A stretch of 64,000 bases of DNA from Billgrantia bachuensis (GCF_011742165.1 NZ_JAAQTO010000004.1:124001-188000); one strand, 5' to 3'; numbered from the stretch's first letter, positions 18,994 through 28,675 are shown. The notes: generated by a model from the sequence alone, not told the origin. Made by a program: numbers and translations.

Positions 18994-21900
18994 TTAACTT
19001 TCCGTGTCTGCATAGACGGCATAGGTCCCTCTTGACGATGTGCGTAGATGGCAATGCATATCAGCTCCCGCACCCAAGCGATTTGCTGCCCGCTCATATT
19101 CACGTTTTGCTGTTTCGGCTTGGATATCCGCGGTTCCTACCTTCACCATAAACTGGTCTAGCCGATAACGGTTCTGACAGTAGGCCACCCCCCAGCCGCG
19201 CGCCTCGTCGTAGATGCCATCGGCCGACATTTTTGCCACCGCGCGCTCAAACAAATGCTGAGCCTTGGCGCGGTCATAGTGGCCACTGGAAATATACCCC
19301 TCCTCCAGCCAGCCCAGGCAGTTAGCGATGGCGATCTGCTGCAGGTCGGTGGCCTGGTTGCGGTCGAAATGCTCGTTATCGATGGTATAGCCGCGCCAAC
19401 CGGGTGGGGTCGCCAACGTATTCAGTAGCGGCCCAAGCGCTTCGGGGGGCAGGTTCCGTACCCATGAGGCTAGCTGTTCACGATCCTCACCGAGACGACG
19501 AACAATGACGAACGCAATCATCCCCGCCCGCTCGCTCTGTGTCATAAGGTCGTAGAGGCGCTGAATGCCATCCACCCCCCGGGCGGCGAGCAGGCTGACG
19601 TCGAGAAGAGTGGTTGCCGCCAGGTAGGCCAGCCGGCTCATGCCCTCGAAGGCATCGCGATCGACCCAGTCGACGAAGCCATAGTCGTTGTCGCGCAGCG
19701 CCTGGCTGAGCATCATGAACCACAAATTCAGCTGCTTGAGGTCCAGCTCCATGGCGATCTGCCCGCCCACCCCCTTGCCTGCCACGACCTTGCCTTTGAA
19801 GTAGGCAACGAACTTGCCTTGGTGGATGCCCAGACGCAGGCCGAGTTCACCGCCAATGCCGCCGGCCGCCTCCAGGCCCAGCACGGCATGGCCCAAGGTG
19901 CGCCAGGCGTTGAGCTCAGTTTGTTGGCTGCTTAGAGTCAGCCAGTCTCGGTCGGCTAGTTGGGGCAACTGACGGGAGATGTCGGTAGGCGGCTCCCAAC
20001 GCATGCTGCAGCGCGTGTTCACCCCTACCGTGGCGCCGGCAAAGGCTTTGAGGGTTGCGCCTTCAGCCTCGCGTTGGGCCCACTCGAGACCGGTGAGCTT
20101 GAGCCCATCGTGATCGAAACCCAGTCCGGCCTCGGCGGTCAGCGCCAAGGAAGCGCCGGCAAACCCCTTGGCAACCGCTGATACTTGCAGTGAGTAACGC
20201 CCAAGATTACGTATCTCGTTTTGGCGCTGCGTCAGAACGGCTTCAAACGGCAGAGCATCGCTTTCGCTGGCCAACTGCAGCGTACCCAGGCTGATCTCGC
20301 CGCGCGCCAGGCTGTAGGTGCCTTTCAGTTCTAGCTGGTACTTGGCGCCGGCACCGTAGCCCGCGCCGTTATCACCCTCCGCAGCCTGCCAGGGGCCACG
20401 TCGAGGGCCGCCCAGGTTGCGCTCGCCCACCGCTTCTCCACGGTATTGTACTTCCGCCGTCACCGGCCCGCCTGCGTCGGACTCATGCTCCCATTCGAAG
20501 AATTCCAGAGTGGCTTCGCGTTCTACGAGGGTGACCGGCTCGTCGAGGTGGGTACCCAACGCCTCGTTCAAGGCGGCGTGGGACATGCCCACCAGGCGCA
20601 GCATCTGCGCCTGGGCGCTGGCATCGAACAGGCGCAGGCGCTCCCGACCGGGGCCGGTGAACAGAATGCGCTGCAATGTCTCAGCCCAGGCGTTCTTGGC
20701 GCTCTCTTGCTGGAGAGACTGAACCTCATATCCTTGCGCATCGAGATAGTCGAAGAAAGCGTCGGGGATGAAGAAGCCCAGGCGCTCCTCGAACCAGTCG
20801 GTGCGCCGCTCGATGCGTTCGCAGCCGCATCGCGCCAGCCAATTGGAGATTGCTGTCTCGTTGGCCTCCCACAGCGTGGCGGGCAACACGCCATCCTGTT
20901 CGAGATCGCGCAGCAGCGCTGGGCGGTCCGCTTCACGCACGTCGCGCAGCAGATGGCGAAGACTGACATGGCTCAACGCCTGCTCGGCTCGAGGCGAACT
21001 GAACTCGCGCAGCGGAAAGTCCTTGCGAACCAATACGTCGATCGTTTGGCGGCGATAGCCCAAAGCGTGGCGCTGGTCGTTGATGTCCGCCTGCCAGAAC
21101 AGCACCCGCTGGGGGCTCATGCTTGCTACCTGCGACTCGGCAAGTTGATAAAGTGCATCCAGTTGCGCTACCAGCCGGTTGAAGGCCTCACGCTCTTCCT
21201 GAAAGAGGTGAATAGGTAGTGCCGAGCGGCGTGCAGTGGCCGTCGCCCACTGGCTGAGCTTGTCCTCTACTGCCTCGAACAGCGTCGAGGCCTCTTGCAG
21301 CACACGGTTGTAATGATCGAACGCCTCGACACCTCGCTCCAGCCCGGCGGGGGATCCACTTAGCGGCGCATTGGCCAAGGCCCACTCGGGGGTGGCGACG
21401 CCCAGGGTGGCGAGTGCAAGGATGCTATCGCAGTAGGCCCTCAATTCAGCATCGAGCCGTTCAGCTTCGTGATTAACGAAATCGCCGATCACGGTGCAGC
21501 GCGAGGAATCCTTGGGTGACATCGTCTCGCAATCAGCGAGGAAAGCCTGGTACTCCACCAACGCTTCCCGCACCGGCAACAAGACTCCCGGTTGGTCGAC
21601 GGAGATGTGGTTCTGAATGACAACAGCCCGGCTCTGTCGATAAGTTTCCAGCGCCTGTTCGATCTCCGCTTCCCAAGGGCCGTAGTAGCCACTGCCTTCG
21701 ATCACGTACTTCTCTTCCTTGGCACGCTCCATGCCCAGGCGATAGAGCCCGTGAAGTTCTTCCAGTAGGCGGGCTTCCTCGGCGTTCCAAACTCGATCCC
21801 AAAGGCGAGGAGCTCCGACAATAAGGGGTGAAACCCAGAACCATGGGTTGTCATTCAACGGGGTATGACTGCTGACGCGCTGAGCTGGATCCGTCTCCTC

Positions 21901-22290
21901 GTCACCGCGTTCCCGCATCAATTCGGCCAGCCGTTCCAGCTTTTGCTTGGCCTGCTCACGCTCGGCCTCATTCAAAAAATTTTCCGGTCGCGCCGGAAGA
22001 AAGCACTCCAACAACCCGGCGTCCGTATTGAGGTGCTCAAGGCGCTGGATGGGGTCTTCCACTTTCACCCAGCCGGCAAGCTCCTCAGCGGCTTTGTGCA
22101 GAGCGTCAGCGACCTCCTCAGTAAGTAGCCAGAAGGTGCCGGTTCCGGTGAGATAGAGGATGTCGGCCCAGGGGGGCGCTTCGCAGGCCATCGGCGCCGG
22201 AGCTTCCTGCCCCCCCTCGTAGGAGGGTAACTGGAACTCGGGCAGGAACAGCGGGGAGCCCAGACTTCCGGGCCGTGAGTTCGAGTTCAT
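18994..22290 (-). CDS. large protein of unrecognised family; probable VgrG-delivered T6SS effector
   Basis: The protein has 1098 residues, no signal peptide and no domain I can name. The N-terminal ~450 residues are charged and helix-rich. Residues about 590-700 contain Gly-rich beta-like stretches (LKGTYSLARGEISLGTLQL, then LTAEAGLGFDHDGLKLTGLE). Residues about 740-830 are Gly/Ala-rich and amphipathic (GHAVLGLEAAGGIGGELGLR), as in membrane-acting toxins. The C-terminus has hydrophobic helices (RLAYLAATTLLDVSLLAARG). Its ATG overlaps the DUF4123 stop by 4 bp, and exported Sel1-repeat genes follow at 4 bp. Gene order vgrG-DUF4123-X-immunity is a well-known T6SS cargo layout, so effector status is a strong inference and activity is unknown. 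Confidence 0.72.
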   Translation of the reverse strand: MNSNSRPGSLGSPLFLPEFQLPSYEGGQEAPAPMACEAPPWADILYLTGTGTFWLLTEEVADALHKAAEELAGWVKVEDPIQRLEHLNTDAGLLECFLPARPENFLNEAEREQAKQKLERLAELMRERGDEETDPAQRVSSHTPLNDNPWFWVSPLIVGAPRLWDRVWNAEEARLLEELHGLYRLGMERAKEEKYVIEGSGYYGPWEAEIEQALETYRQSRAVVIQNHISVDQPGVLLPVREALVEYQAFLADCETMSPKDSSRCTVIGDFVNHEAERLDAELRAYCDSILALATLGVATPEWALANAPLSGSPAGLERGVEAFDHYNRVLQEASTLFEAVEDKLSQWATATARRSALPIHLFQEEREAFNRLVAQLDALYQLAESQVASMSPQRVLFWQADINDQRHALGYRRQTIDVLVRKDFPLREFSSPRAEQALSHVSLRHLLRDVREADRPALLRDLEQDGVLPATLWEANETAISNWLARCGCERIERRTDWFEERLGFFIPDAFFDYLDAQGYEVQSLQQESAKNAWAETLQRILFTGPGRERLRLFDASAQAQMLRLVGMSHAALNEALGTHLDEPVTLVEREATLEFFEWEHESDAGGPVTAEVQYRGEAVGERNLGGPRRGPWQAAEGDNGAGYGAGAKYQLELKGTYSLARGEISLGTLQLASESDALPFEAVLTQRQNEIRNLGRYSLQVSAVAKGFAGASLALTAEAGLGFDHDGLKLTGLEWAQREAEGATLKAFAGATVGVNTRCSMRWEPPTDISRQLPQLADRDWLTLSSQQTELNAWRTLGHAVLGLEAAGGIGGELGLRLGIHQGKFVAYFKGKVVAGKGVGGQIAMELDLKQLNLWFMMLSQALRDNDYGFVDWVDRDAFEGMSRLAYLAATTLLDVSLLAARGVDGIQRLYDLMTQSERAGMIAFVIVRRLGEDREQLASWVRNLPPEALGPLLNTLATPPGWRGYTIDNEHFDRNQATDLQQIAIANCLGWLEEGYISSGHYDRAKAQHLFERAVAKMSADGIYDEARGWGVAYCQNRYRLDQFMVKVGTADIQAETAKREYERAANRLGAGADMHCHLRTSSRGTYAVYADTES

Positions 22291-23117
22291 GAATGACGCT
22301 CCAGTTCGCTGATTTTTTGCTGCACGGTGAGATTCGCGTCGGACAAAGTGGCTTGAGCGAAGTGCCAGATGGCTTCGTCGGCGTGGCGGATCAACGGGAG
22401 TAGCCGCCTTCTATCCCGCCATCTCGAGATGCCGACTTCGGCGAGCCGCCCGAGCCGCTCCAGCCATTCCGGTGGTAGCTCCTGCAAAGGCGTATCGGTC
22501 GCAGTGCTCAGCCACCAGGCGCGCTGGCTCTCCCTGAGGGCCTGTTCCAGCTCGTGGGTCAGTGCAGGTGTTTCAGTGGCGTCGGCCTCTACGGGCTGCC
22601 ACGCCTGCCAGTGCGGCAGCGGTGTGGGTGTGGCGACCTGCCCTAGCGGCCCGATGAGTTGGGTGTAGGCGGTGTCGCTGCCGGCGGCGAGCAGGGCCGC
22701 CCAGGCGGTTGGGTCCTGCACATTGACCAGTGACTGGCCGCCGTGGGGGTCGTCAAGCACGAACAGGCGGCGCAGGTGATCGGCCAAGTCGTTCAGGGAG
22801 GTGGATTGGGCCGGCTGGAAGAGCCAACCAATACGCTGCTCGCGGCACAAGGCCTCGGCGGCCTGCCAGGCCTGGCTACCTATCCTGAGTTCAATCAGCC
22901 AAGGGCTCGCTTCCAATAATGGTGCCAGAGGCGTGCCGGCGAACAGGGTCAGGTAGTCATGCCAGCCGGGCTGGCCTACGAGCGCGGCGCAGCACTCTGG
23001 TGCACGGCGCTGGTCGAGTATCAGGTAGGCGGGACGATGGGCGGCGAAGCCGCTTGCCAGGGTGTCGACTCGCTGGCTGCGCTCGGCGATACGGTTCAGC
23101 CAGCCAGACATGGACAA
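22287..23117 (-). CDS. DUF4123 T6SS effector adaptor/chaperone (Tap/Tec-type)
   Basis: The protein has 276 residues. It shows the DUF4123 pattern: YLILDQRRAPECCAALV near residue 31, SPWLIELRIGSQ near 71, and the LRRLFVLDDPHGGQSLVNVQDP block near 114-135, where the family has a conserved Asp-Pro and Arg/Asp-Pro pair. DUF4123 proteins load a specific effector onto VgrG and are encoded between the two. It overlaps vgrG by 22 bp and the effector by 4 bp, which implies coupled translation. It acts in the cytoplasm and is not expected to be secreted. Confidence 0.85.
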   Translation of the reverse strand: MSMSGWLNRIAERSQRVDTLASGFAAHRPAYLILDQRRAPECCAALVGQPGWHDYLTLFAGTPLAPLLEASPWLIELRIGSQAWQAAEALCREQRIGWLFQPAQSTSLNDLADHLRRLFVLDDPHGGQSLVNVQDPTAWAALLAAGSDTAYTQLIGPLGQVATPTPLPHWQAWQPVEADATETPALTHELEQALRESQRAWWLSTATDTPLQELPPEWLERLGRLAEVGISRWRDRRRLLPLIRHADEAIWHFAQATLSDANLTVQQKISELERHS

Positions 23118-25213
23118 TCCTCGCGACTACAGGTGGTCTCGCTGAGCTTCCCGCACAGCGGCATCAGCGTGGCTTCGGAGAGCTGATAGTCCTTGAGCTT
23201 GGGCAGTGCGGTGGGCTCTATCGCCTCATGCACTTCCGGCACTGCCCTGCCCGGCAGCAGCGGCGCTTCCACCGCCTGGCCGGAACCGGAGCCGGGGCTG
23301 CCGCCGGCGTTGACCTTCACCGTGGGCCCGACCAGGGTCACGCCGCCGCCGTCGAGCTTGAGGAAGCTGCCGCCGGCATTCAGCGTCAGTTCGCTGCCGG
23401 CTTCGAGTACTACCTTGTGGCCGGCCTTGATGTGCAGTTCGCGGCCACTCTCGCTGAGCCAGGCCTGGCCGGCCTTGACGTGCAGCGTGCCCTGTACCGT
23501 GAGGTGCTGGTTGCCGTCGGTCTGCTCATGTCGGCTGCCGCGCACGGTGTGGTGCTCGTCGGCGTCGATCTCACCGATGCGGTCGTGATGCACGGTGAGG
23601 AAGCTGTCGTGGCCGATCTCTTCGGTGCGGTCGTTGTTGGTTAGAAGCTCCAGGTCCTTCTGGGCGTGCAGCCAGATCTGCTCTTCGCCGGCCTGGTCTT
23701 CGAAGCGAAGTTCGTTGAACCCTTCGCCCTGGTGACTCTGGGTACGGATGACGGTGCGGGTCTTGTGCGCCGGCAGTTCGTAGGGCGGCGTGTTGACGGC
23801 GTGGTAGGTGCGCCCGGTAATCAGCGGCTGATCGGGGTCGCCCTCCAGGTAGCTGACCACCACCTCATGGCCGATCCGCGGGATGGCGATGCTGCCGTAG
23901 CCGCCGCCGGCCCAGCCCTGGGACACACGCACCCAGGCGCTGGCGGTTTCATTGGGTTCGGCGTAGCGGTCCCAGGGGAACTGCACCTTGACCCGGCCGT
24001 GCTCGTCGCAGTAGATCTCCTCGCCTTCGGGGCCGACGACGAAGGCAATCTGCGGGCCGTCGACGCAGGGCTTGGCGTTGGGCTCGGGGCGCCAGGCGCG
24101 GTCGGCGGGGGTCAGCACTAGGGTGTTGTCGTACTTGGTCATTTGCCCAAGGCCTGCGGCGTCCCCTTGGGTGACACCGTCCTCCTCCAGCGCCTGGGGC
24201 TGGCTGCCGGTGTGGGTGACCTTGATGACCTGCCAGTCGCGGTTGAGCTCACTGAGATCGTGGTCGGTGAGGGTGAAGCGCGTGCCCGGGGCGAGTTCGG
24301 GCAGGTCGCTTTCGGCGCTACAGGTCAGGGCGTCGTTGCGCAGGTGCTCGAGGCGAATGCGGGTGAAGGCCGCGCCGGAGGCGTCGGCCTTGTAGCGGCC
24401 AGGGTAGTCGTAGTGCTCGTAGTCGTCTCTTTGCGCATGTTCTTCCAGGGCCTCCGCGGCGTGTTCGTGAAGCTGCGCATAGGCCGGGTTCTTGAACGAG
24501 TAGTCCTTGAGCGTGACCGAGGCCGGGGCGACCCGGGCGAGCTGCTGGAGCTTGCGTACGTGACGCTTGGGCGGCGTGCCGCCGGAACGGCCGTGGTAGG
24601 TGCGCTCGCCCAGGTGGGCCAGCGCCTGGGGGGCGTCGGCGAACACCAGGCGATGGGCGGCGCTGGGTGTCTCGCCGCCCGTCTCGAAGAATTCGTGAAA
24701 GTAGAACAGCCCCTCTTCGGCGGCCAGGCGCTGGATGAAGTCGAGGTCGCTCTCGCGGTACTGGGTCAGGTACTCCCGCTCGGCCGGTTCCCGAGTGGCG
24801 GCGAAGGCGACGTCGGTGAGGCTGCGCTCGTCGCACAGGGTGTTGAGCACGGTGAGCGGCGAGACCTGCTGGAAGATGCGCGAGTTGTGGCGCAGGCCGA
24901 GGCGCCACAGCGCCGGGCGAGCCACCAGCGAGTACATCGTGCGCCGGTGGCCGCGGTCGCCGCGACCGAACTCGCTGACGATGGCGTTGACCCGGCGCAG
25001 CACCTCGCCGTCCTGCCAGATCGTCAGGGTCACCGGGCGGTCGAGTATATCCGTGGCCGACAGGCTGCCGTCGCGGCTGGCGAAGCGCACCGTGAGGGTG
25101 AAGGGCGCCGAGAGCGCCTCCTCCAGGGTGAAGTCGATCATCGCCAGGTCGGCCGAGTCAGCTCCGGCGAGCTCGAGGGTGAATTGCAATCCGGTTGCGT
25201 CGGCCATGGGCAT
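23096..25213 (-). CDS. vgrG: type VI secretion spike protein VgrG (TssI)
   Basis: The protein has 705 residues. The gp27-like base (residues about 10-370) includes the long FTLTVRFASRD segment and REYLTQYRESDLDFIQRLAA. The gp5-like OB domain carries the family signature WVRVSQGWAGGGYGSIAIPR and GHEVVVSYLEGDPDQPLITG near residues 430-470. A DUF2345-type beta-helix needle with repeated L-x-x-x-G units follows. The final ~60 residues form a non-needle tail ending in a Cys-rich stretch (LCGKLSETTCSREDCPCLAG), a possible adaptor or cargo contact. No tss structural genes are present nearby, so this is an orphan vgrG island served by an apparatus elsewhere. Confidence 0.95.
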   Translation of the reverse strand: MPMADATGLQFTLELAGADSADLAMIDFTLEEALSAPFTLTVRFASRDGSLSATDILDRPVTLTIWQDGEVLRRVNAIVSEFGRGDRGHRRTMYSLVARPALWRLGLRHNSRIFQQVSPLTVLNTLCDERSLTDVAFAATREPAEREYLTQYRESDLDFIQRLAAEEGLFYFHEFFETGGETPSAAHRLVFADAPQALAHLGERTYHGRSGGTPPKRHVRKLQQLARVAPASVTLKDYSFKNPAYAQLHEHAAEALEEHAQRDDYEHYDYPGRYKADASGAAFTRIRLEHLRNDALTCSAESDLPELAPGTRFTLTDHDLSELNRDWQVIKVTHTGSQPQALEEDGVTQGDAAGLGQMTKYDNTLVLTPADRAWRPEPNAKPCVDGPQIAFVVGPEGEEIYCDEHGRVKVQFPWDRYAEPNETASAWVRVSQGWAGGGYGSIAIPRIGHEVVVSYLEGDPDQPLITGRTYHAVNTPPYELPAHKTRTVIRTQSHQGEGFNELRFEDQAGEEQIWLHAQKDLELLTNNDRTEEIGHDSFLTVHHDRIGEIDADEHHTVRGSRHEQTDGNQHLTVQGTLHVKAGQAWLSESGRELHIKAGHKVVLEAGSELTLNAGGSFLKLDGGGVTLVGPTVKVNAGGSPGSGSGQAVEAPLLPGRAVPEVHEAIEPTALPKLKDYQLSEATLMPLCGKLSETTCSREDCPCLAG

Positions 25214-25464
25214 GTTCCTTCAAGTCACCTGCTGAATGCGCTGGAGAAATACGCAAGGTTACGCAAGCGAAGCGCAGGAACAAGACGAACAGGGCACAAA
25301 GCGTTTTTGGCTGACGCAAGATGTCGGTAATGTCTTACAAAAGTCGACCGTAACGACACATACTTCCTGCTGAGACAGGACACTCCAGCCTCTGTAAGAA
25401 GCCATGCCTATCGTGTTGGCGTTATCACTCCTCTATACTCGCCCCATGACTTACATTCCTTAAC

Positions 25465-26190
25465 ATGCTTTCGGCGCGCCTGATGACGCATCGCCCTCCC
25501 CCACATGGCTTCAAGCCCGAACGCCGCCGATTTCTGGCCGGCCTGGGGGGGCTTTTGCTGGCCGCCGGGTTGGGCATCACCCCAACGGCACTCGAGGCCC
25601 GCATCAGCCGCACCAGGCTGCGCGACAGCATGCAGCGCCTGTATGGCAGCTCGGGCCTCGCCATTCTCGAAGAGTGGTTCGCGCTACTCGACCGGCTGCA
25701 GGGAGCCAACCTCGACATTCAGTTGCGCGAGGTCAATGACTTCTTCAATCGTCGGGTGCGCTGGCTCGAGGACGTCCAGATCTGGGGCGCCGAGGATTAC
25801 TGGGCCACCCCGCTGGAAACCATGGGCAAGCGCCAGGGCGACTGCGAGGACTACTCGATCGCCAAGTACGTGACGCTCAAGGAGATCGGCGTATCCGGAT
25901 CGAAGCTGCGCATGATCTACGTTCGTGCCCGCATCGGCCGCAGCCAGATCAACCAGGCCCATATGGTGCTGGGTTACTACGAGACGCCAACGGCGGTGCC
26001 CCAGATACTCGACAACCTCGTGCCTTCGATTACTCCCGCCACCCAGCGTACCGACCTCGACCCGGTATTCAGCTTCAACAGCGAAGGCCTGTGGGCCAGC
26101 GGTTCCAGCCAGTCGCGAGCCGACCCGGTGGCACGCCTGTCGCGCTGGCGCAGTGTGATCGAACGCATGCAGCAGCAAGGATTCATCTGA
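25465..26190 (+). CDS. lapG: periplasmic transglutaminase-like cysteine protease LapG
   Basis: The protein has 241 residues in the BTLCP family. The catalytic triad can be read as C127 (QGDCEDYSIAKY), H166 (QAHMVLGYY) and D183 (ILDNL). In Pseudomonas LapG cleaves adhesin retention modules at a TAA/G site, and both adhesins in this locus carry that site. The N-terminus has a Tat-like motif, RRRFLAGLGGLLLAAGL, before the mature protein. The start at 25465 has no clear ribosome-binding site; the ATG at 25483 is an alternative. lapD follows 76 bp downstream, as expected for the LapD/LapG pair. Confidence 0.93.
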   Translation: MLSARLMTHRPPPHGFKPERRRFLAGLGGLLLAAGLGITPTALEARISRTRLRDSMQRLYGSSGLAILEEWFALLDRLQGANLDIQLREVNDFFNRRVRWLEDVQIWGAEDYWATPLETMGKRQGDCEDYSIAKYVTLKEIGVSGSKLRMIYVRARIGRSQINQAHMVLGYYETPTAVPQILDNLVPSITPATQRTDLDPVFSFNSEGLWASGSSQSRADPVARLSRWRSVIERMQQQGFI

Positions 26191-26266
26191 TGACAAAGCC
26201 ACACAACAAGAAACGATCGACGCAACGGAACGAATCAGGGCGTTCATTCCCCGGGGGAACGAAGAC

Positions 26267-28192
26267 ATGTCATTGATCAAGCAGCTCTGGCTGACCATAA
26301 CGACACTGCTGCTGCTGGCTTTCGTTGGCAGCCTGCTCATCGGCGTGACCAGCAGCCGTCATTACATCGAGCAGGAAATAGAGATCAAGAACAACGACAA
26401 TGCCAATGCCCTGGCCTTGTCGATGAGCCAGATGGAGAAGGACCCCGTCATCCTGGAGCTGCTGCTGGCCGCCCAGTTCGACACCGGGCATTACCAGCGC
26501 ATCGAACTGCGCGACGCCGAGGGAGAGATCATCGAGCAGCGCACCGCCAGCGAATATGTCGATGACGTACCTGCCTGGTTCGTCGAGCTGGTACGTTTCG
26601 ACGTGCCAGCGGGCCATGCCGTGGTACAGGATGGCTGGCAGCAGTACGGCACCCTGGAACTGGAAAGCCAGCACAGCTTTGCCTATCGCTCGTTATGGCG
26701 CAGCAGCCTGGAGTTGGCCGGCTGGTTCGCCCTTGCCGGTGTCGTCAGCCTGCTGCTGGCAAGCTGGATCGTGAATACCATTCGTCGCCCGCTGCGCAAC
26801 GTGGTCAGCCAGGCCCAGGCCATCGGCCAGCGCCGCTTCATGATGGCAAGCGAGCCGCGCACGCGGGAGCTGCGTGAGGTGGTGCAGGCCATGAACCAGC
26901 TTTCGTATGCTGTGCGCCAGATGCTCGGCGAAGAGAGCGACAAGCTCGACCAGTTGCGGCGGCGCATGCAGCACGATCCGGTAACGGACACACTTACCCG
27001 CGCGCCTTTCCTGGATCAGTTGCAGGCGCATTTGAAAAGCGAGAAGGACGATGCCAGCGGCACCCTGGCCATGGTGCGTGTCGCGCGTCTGGCCGAACTC
27101 AACCAGCAGCTAGGACATGCGGCAACCGATACGCTACTGGTTCGGGTCGCTCGGCGCCTGGATCAGTTGGCCAACCTATACGGCTACGGCACGGTGGGAC
27201 GCCTCAACGGCAGCGATTTCGCCCTGACCCTACCACGTCATCACGATCTTGAAGCACTCGGCAGCGACCTGGCGGAGCGCCTGCACAGCCTGGGCGAAGA
27301 GTTCGGAGCTACCGTGTCGCTGCCCTCCGCCCTGTGCCAATACCATCAGGGCGAGAGCCGCACCCAACTGTTGGCCAGCCTCGACGGTGCGCTGGCCGCC
27401 GCCGAAGCCCGCGGCGGAAACAGCCAGGAGCTCGTCGACCAGCCTGCCAGCAGCGTACTCTTCACGAATCGTGACGAGTGGCGCGAAGCGCTGACGGAAG
27501 CCCTCGAACAAGGTGTATTCCTGGCTCACTATCCCGTGCTCGACGCGCAGGGCCAGTTGATTCACCACGAGGTGCCCTCGCGCCTGCGCCTGAAGGGGGA
27601 ATGGCGCCCAGCGGGCGTGTTCCTGCCCTGGATATCGCGCCTGGCCATGGCACCCTCGCTCGACCTGGCCGCGATTGCGGCTGCACTTTCGGATGTGGAG
27701 ACTAGCGGCAAAGCGGTGGCGATCAACCTTTCTCCCGATTCGCTCAATGATGGCCACTTCGTCGGCGAGCTGCTCTCTCGCGTACGGGCACGCCAGAGCA
27801 TTGCCGACAAGCTGTGGTTCGAGTTGCCGCAGTCCGTTGCCTTGCAGCAGCCGCAGGCGCTGAGGACGCTCTGCCATGCCCTGCTCGGGCTTGGCTGCCG
27901 GGTCGGCCTGGAGCACGTCGGCACTCAGTTCGGCAAGATCGAAGGGTTGCAGGACCTGGGCCTGAGCTTCTTGAAGATTGAAGGTGCGCTGAGCCTGGAG
28001 ATCGAGAGCCGCGGCGATCAGCAGAGCCTGCTGCGCGGCATGGCCACGCTGGCCCACTCTCTTGGCATCATGGCCATTGCGGAAGGCGTCGAGAGCCAGG
28101 GAGCCGCAAAGACTCTCTTCGAACTGGGGCTGGACGGGGTCACTGGGCCGGGAGTGCGGCATCGCGAAGATAGCGGCGCGAGCGATGCATGA
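26267..28192 (+). CDS. lapD: c-di-GMP receptor LapD (degenerate GGDEF/EAL, HAMP)
   Basis: The protein has 641 residues: a transmembrane helix (about 10-30), a periplasmic LapD/MoxY-type domain (about 31-145), a second transmembrane helix (about 148-168), HAMP, GGDEF and EAL. The GGDEF signature is degenerate (GRLNGSDFAL), and the EAL signature reads HEV (LIHHEVPSRLRL), so neither enzymatic activity is expected. That fits LapD, which binds c-di-GMP through the EAL domain and sequesters LapG in the periplasm. It follows lapG on the same strand and is closed by a strong terminator. Assignment is supported by context and degeneracy together. Confidence 0.92.
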   Translation: MSLIKQLWLTITTLLLLAFVGSLLIGVTSSRHYIEQEIEIKNNDNANALALSMSQMEKDPVILELLLAAQFDTGHYQRIELRDAEGEIIEQRTASEYVDDVPAWFVELVRFDVPAGHAVVQDGWQQYGTLELESQHSFAYRSLWRSSLELAGWFALAGVVSLLLASWIVNTIRRPLRNVVSQAQAIGQRRFMMASEPRTRELREVVQAMNQLSYAVRQMLGEESDKLDQLRRRMQHDPVTDTLTRAPFLDQLQAHLKSEKDDASGTLAMVRVARLAELNQQLGHAATDTLLVRVARRLDQLANLYGYGTVGRLNGSDFALTLPRHHDLEALGSDLAERLHSLGEEFGATVSLPSALCQYHQGESRTQLLASLDGALAAAEARGGNSQELVDQPASSVLFTNRDEWREALTEALEQGVFLAHYPVLDAQGQLIHHEVPSRLRLKGEWRPAGVFLPWISRLAMAPSLDLAAIAAALSDVETSGKAVAINLSPDSLNDGHFVGELLSRVRARQSIADKLWFELPQSVALQQPQALRTLCHALLGLGCRVGLEHVGTQFGKIEGLQDLGLSFLKIEGALSLEIESRGDQQSLLRGMATLAHSLGIMAIAEGVESQGAAKTLFELGLDGVTGPGVRHREDSGASDA

Positions 28193-28210
28193 CAAGCAGC
28201 AAGCATGAGA

Positions 28211-28240
28211 AAAAGAGGCCGGCAATTGCCGGCCTCTTTT
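28211..28240. terminator. bidirectional intrinsic terminator after lapD
   Basis: A perfect 30-bp palindrome: four A residues, stem GAGGCCGGCAA/TTGCCGGCCTC, and four T residues. It lies between lapD (plus) and the convergent gene at 28257-28586 (minus) and can stop transcription from both. Confidence 0.92.
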
Positions 28241-28256
28241 ATCTCAGGAAGAAGTA

Positions 28257-28586
28257 TCAGATGGTATCGTCGTCACTATCGGACATCAGGCCCACGCTGT
28301 TCCTGCGCTTGCGCAACGACTGACGCTCCATCAGCTTCTGCTGGGCCGGCTCAGGCAGATCGGTGAAGCTGAGCACGCCCTTGTCCATCAGCACGTTGAT
28401 CACGTCCTCGAGTACCCGTACGAAGGCCAGGTCGGACTTCGAAAGCGCCAGATTTTCAGCGTCCCCTTCTTCCGAGACGAAGCTCTGTAACTCGGGTGAA
28501 GATGGCGGCACGAATTCACGGCACTCAGCCGTCGCCTCACGGCTGACCTGCACGACCTGCCCCGATTCGTTGCGCTTGATGTACAT
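28257..28586 (-). CDS. small conserved protein, usually labelled tryptophan synthase beta-like
   Basis: The protein has 109 residues. It matches a small acidic family of pseudomonads and relatives that databases often label tryptophan synthase subunit beta-like, although it lacks the TrpB catalytic fold. Recognisable parts are MYIKRNESGQVVQVSREA at the start and FVRVLEDVINVLMDKGVLSF followed by TDLPEPAQQKLMERQ. The function is unknown. It lies between the lapGD pair and the adhesin genes and is transcribed in the adhesin direction, about 90 bp after the first adhesin's stop. Confidence 0.82.
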   Translation of the reverse strand: MYIKRNESGQVVQVSREATAECREFVPPSSPELQSFVSEEGDAENLALSKSDLAFVRVLEDVINVLMDKGVLSFTDLPEPAQQKLMERQSLRKRRNSVGLMSDSDDDTI

Positions 28587-28675
28587 GGTTTTGCCCTTGA
28601 ATGGTCTTTACGTAGAGTAACAAATGCCCTGCCCGCTGTCTCCCGGTAGGGCACCGGCGCTGACTCAACACCACG

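Noticed and set aside
25340..25464. possible regulatory element upstream of lapG
   Set aside because: No inverted or direct repeat and no convincing promoter hexamers could be seen, so no site was called.
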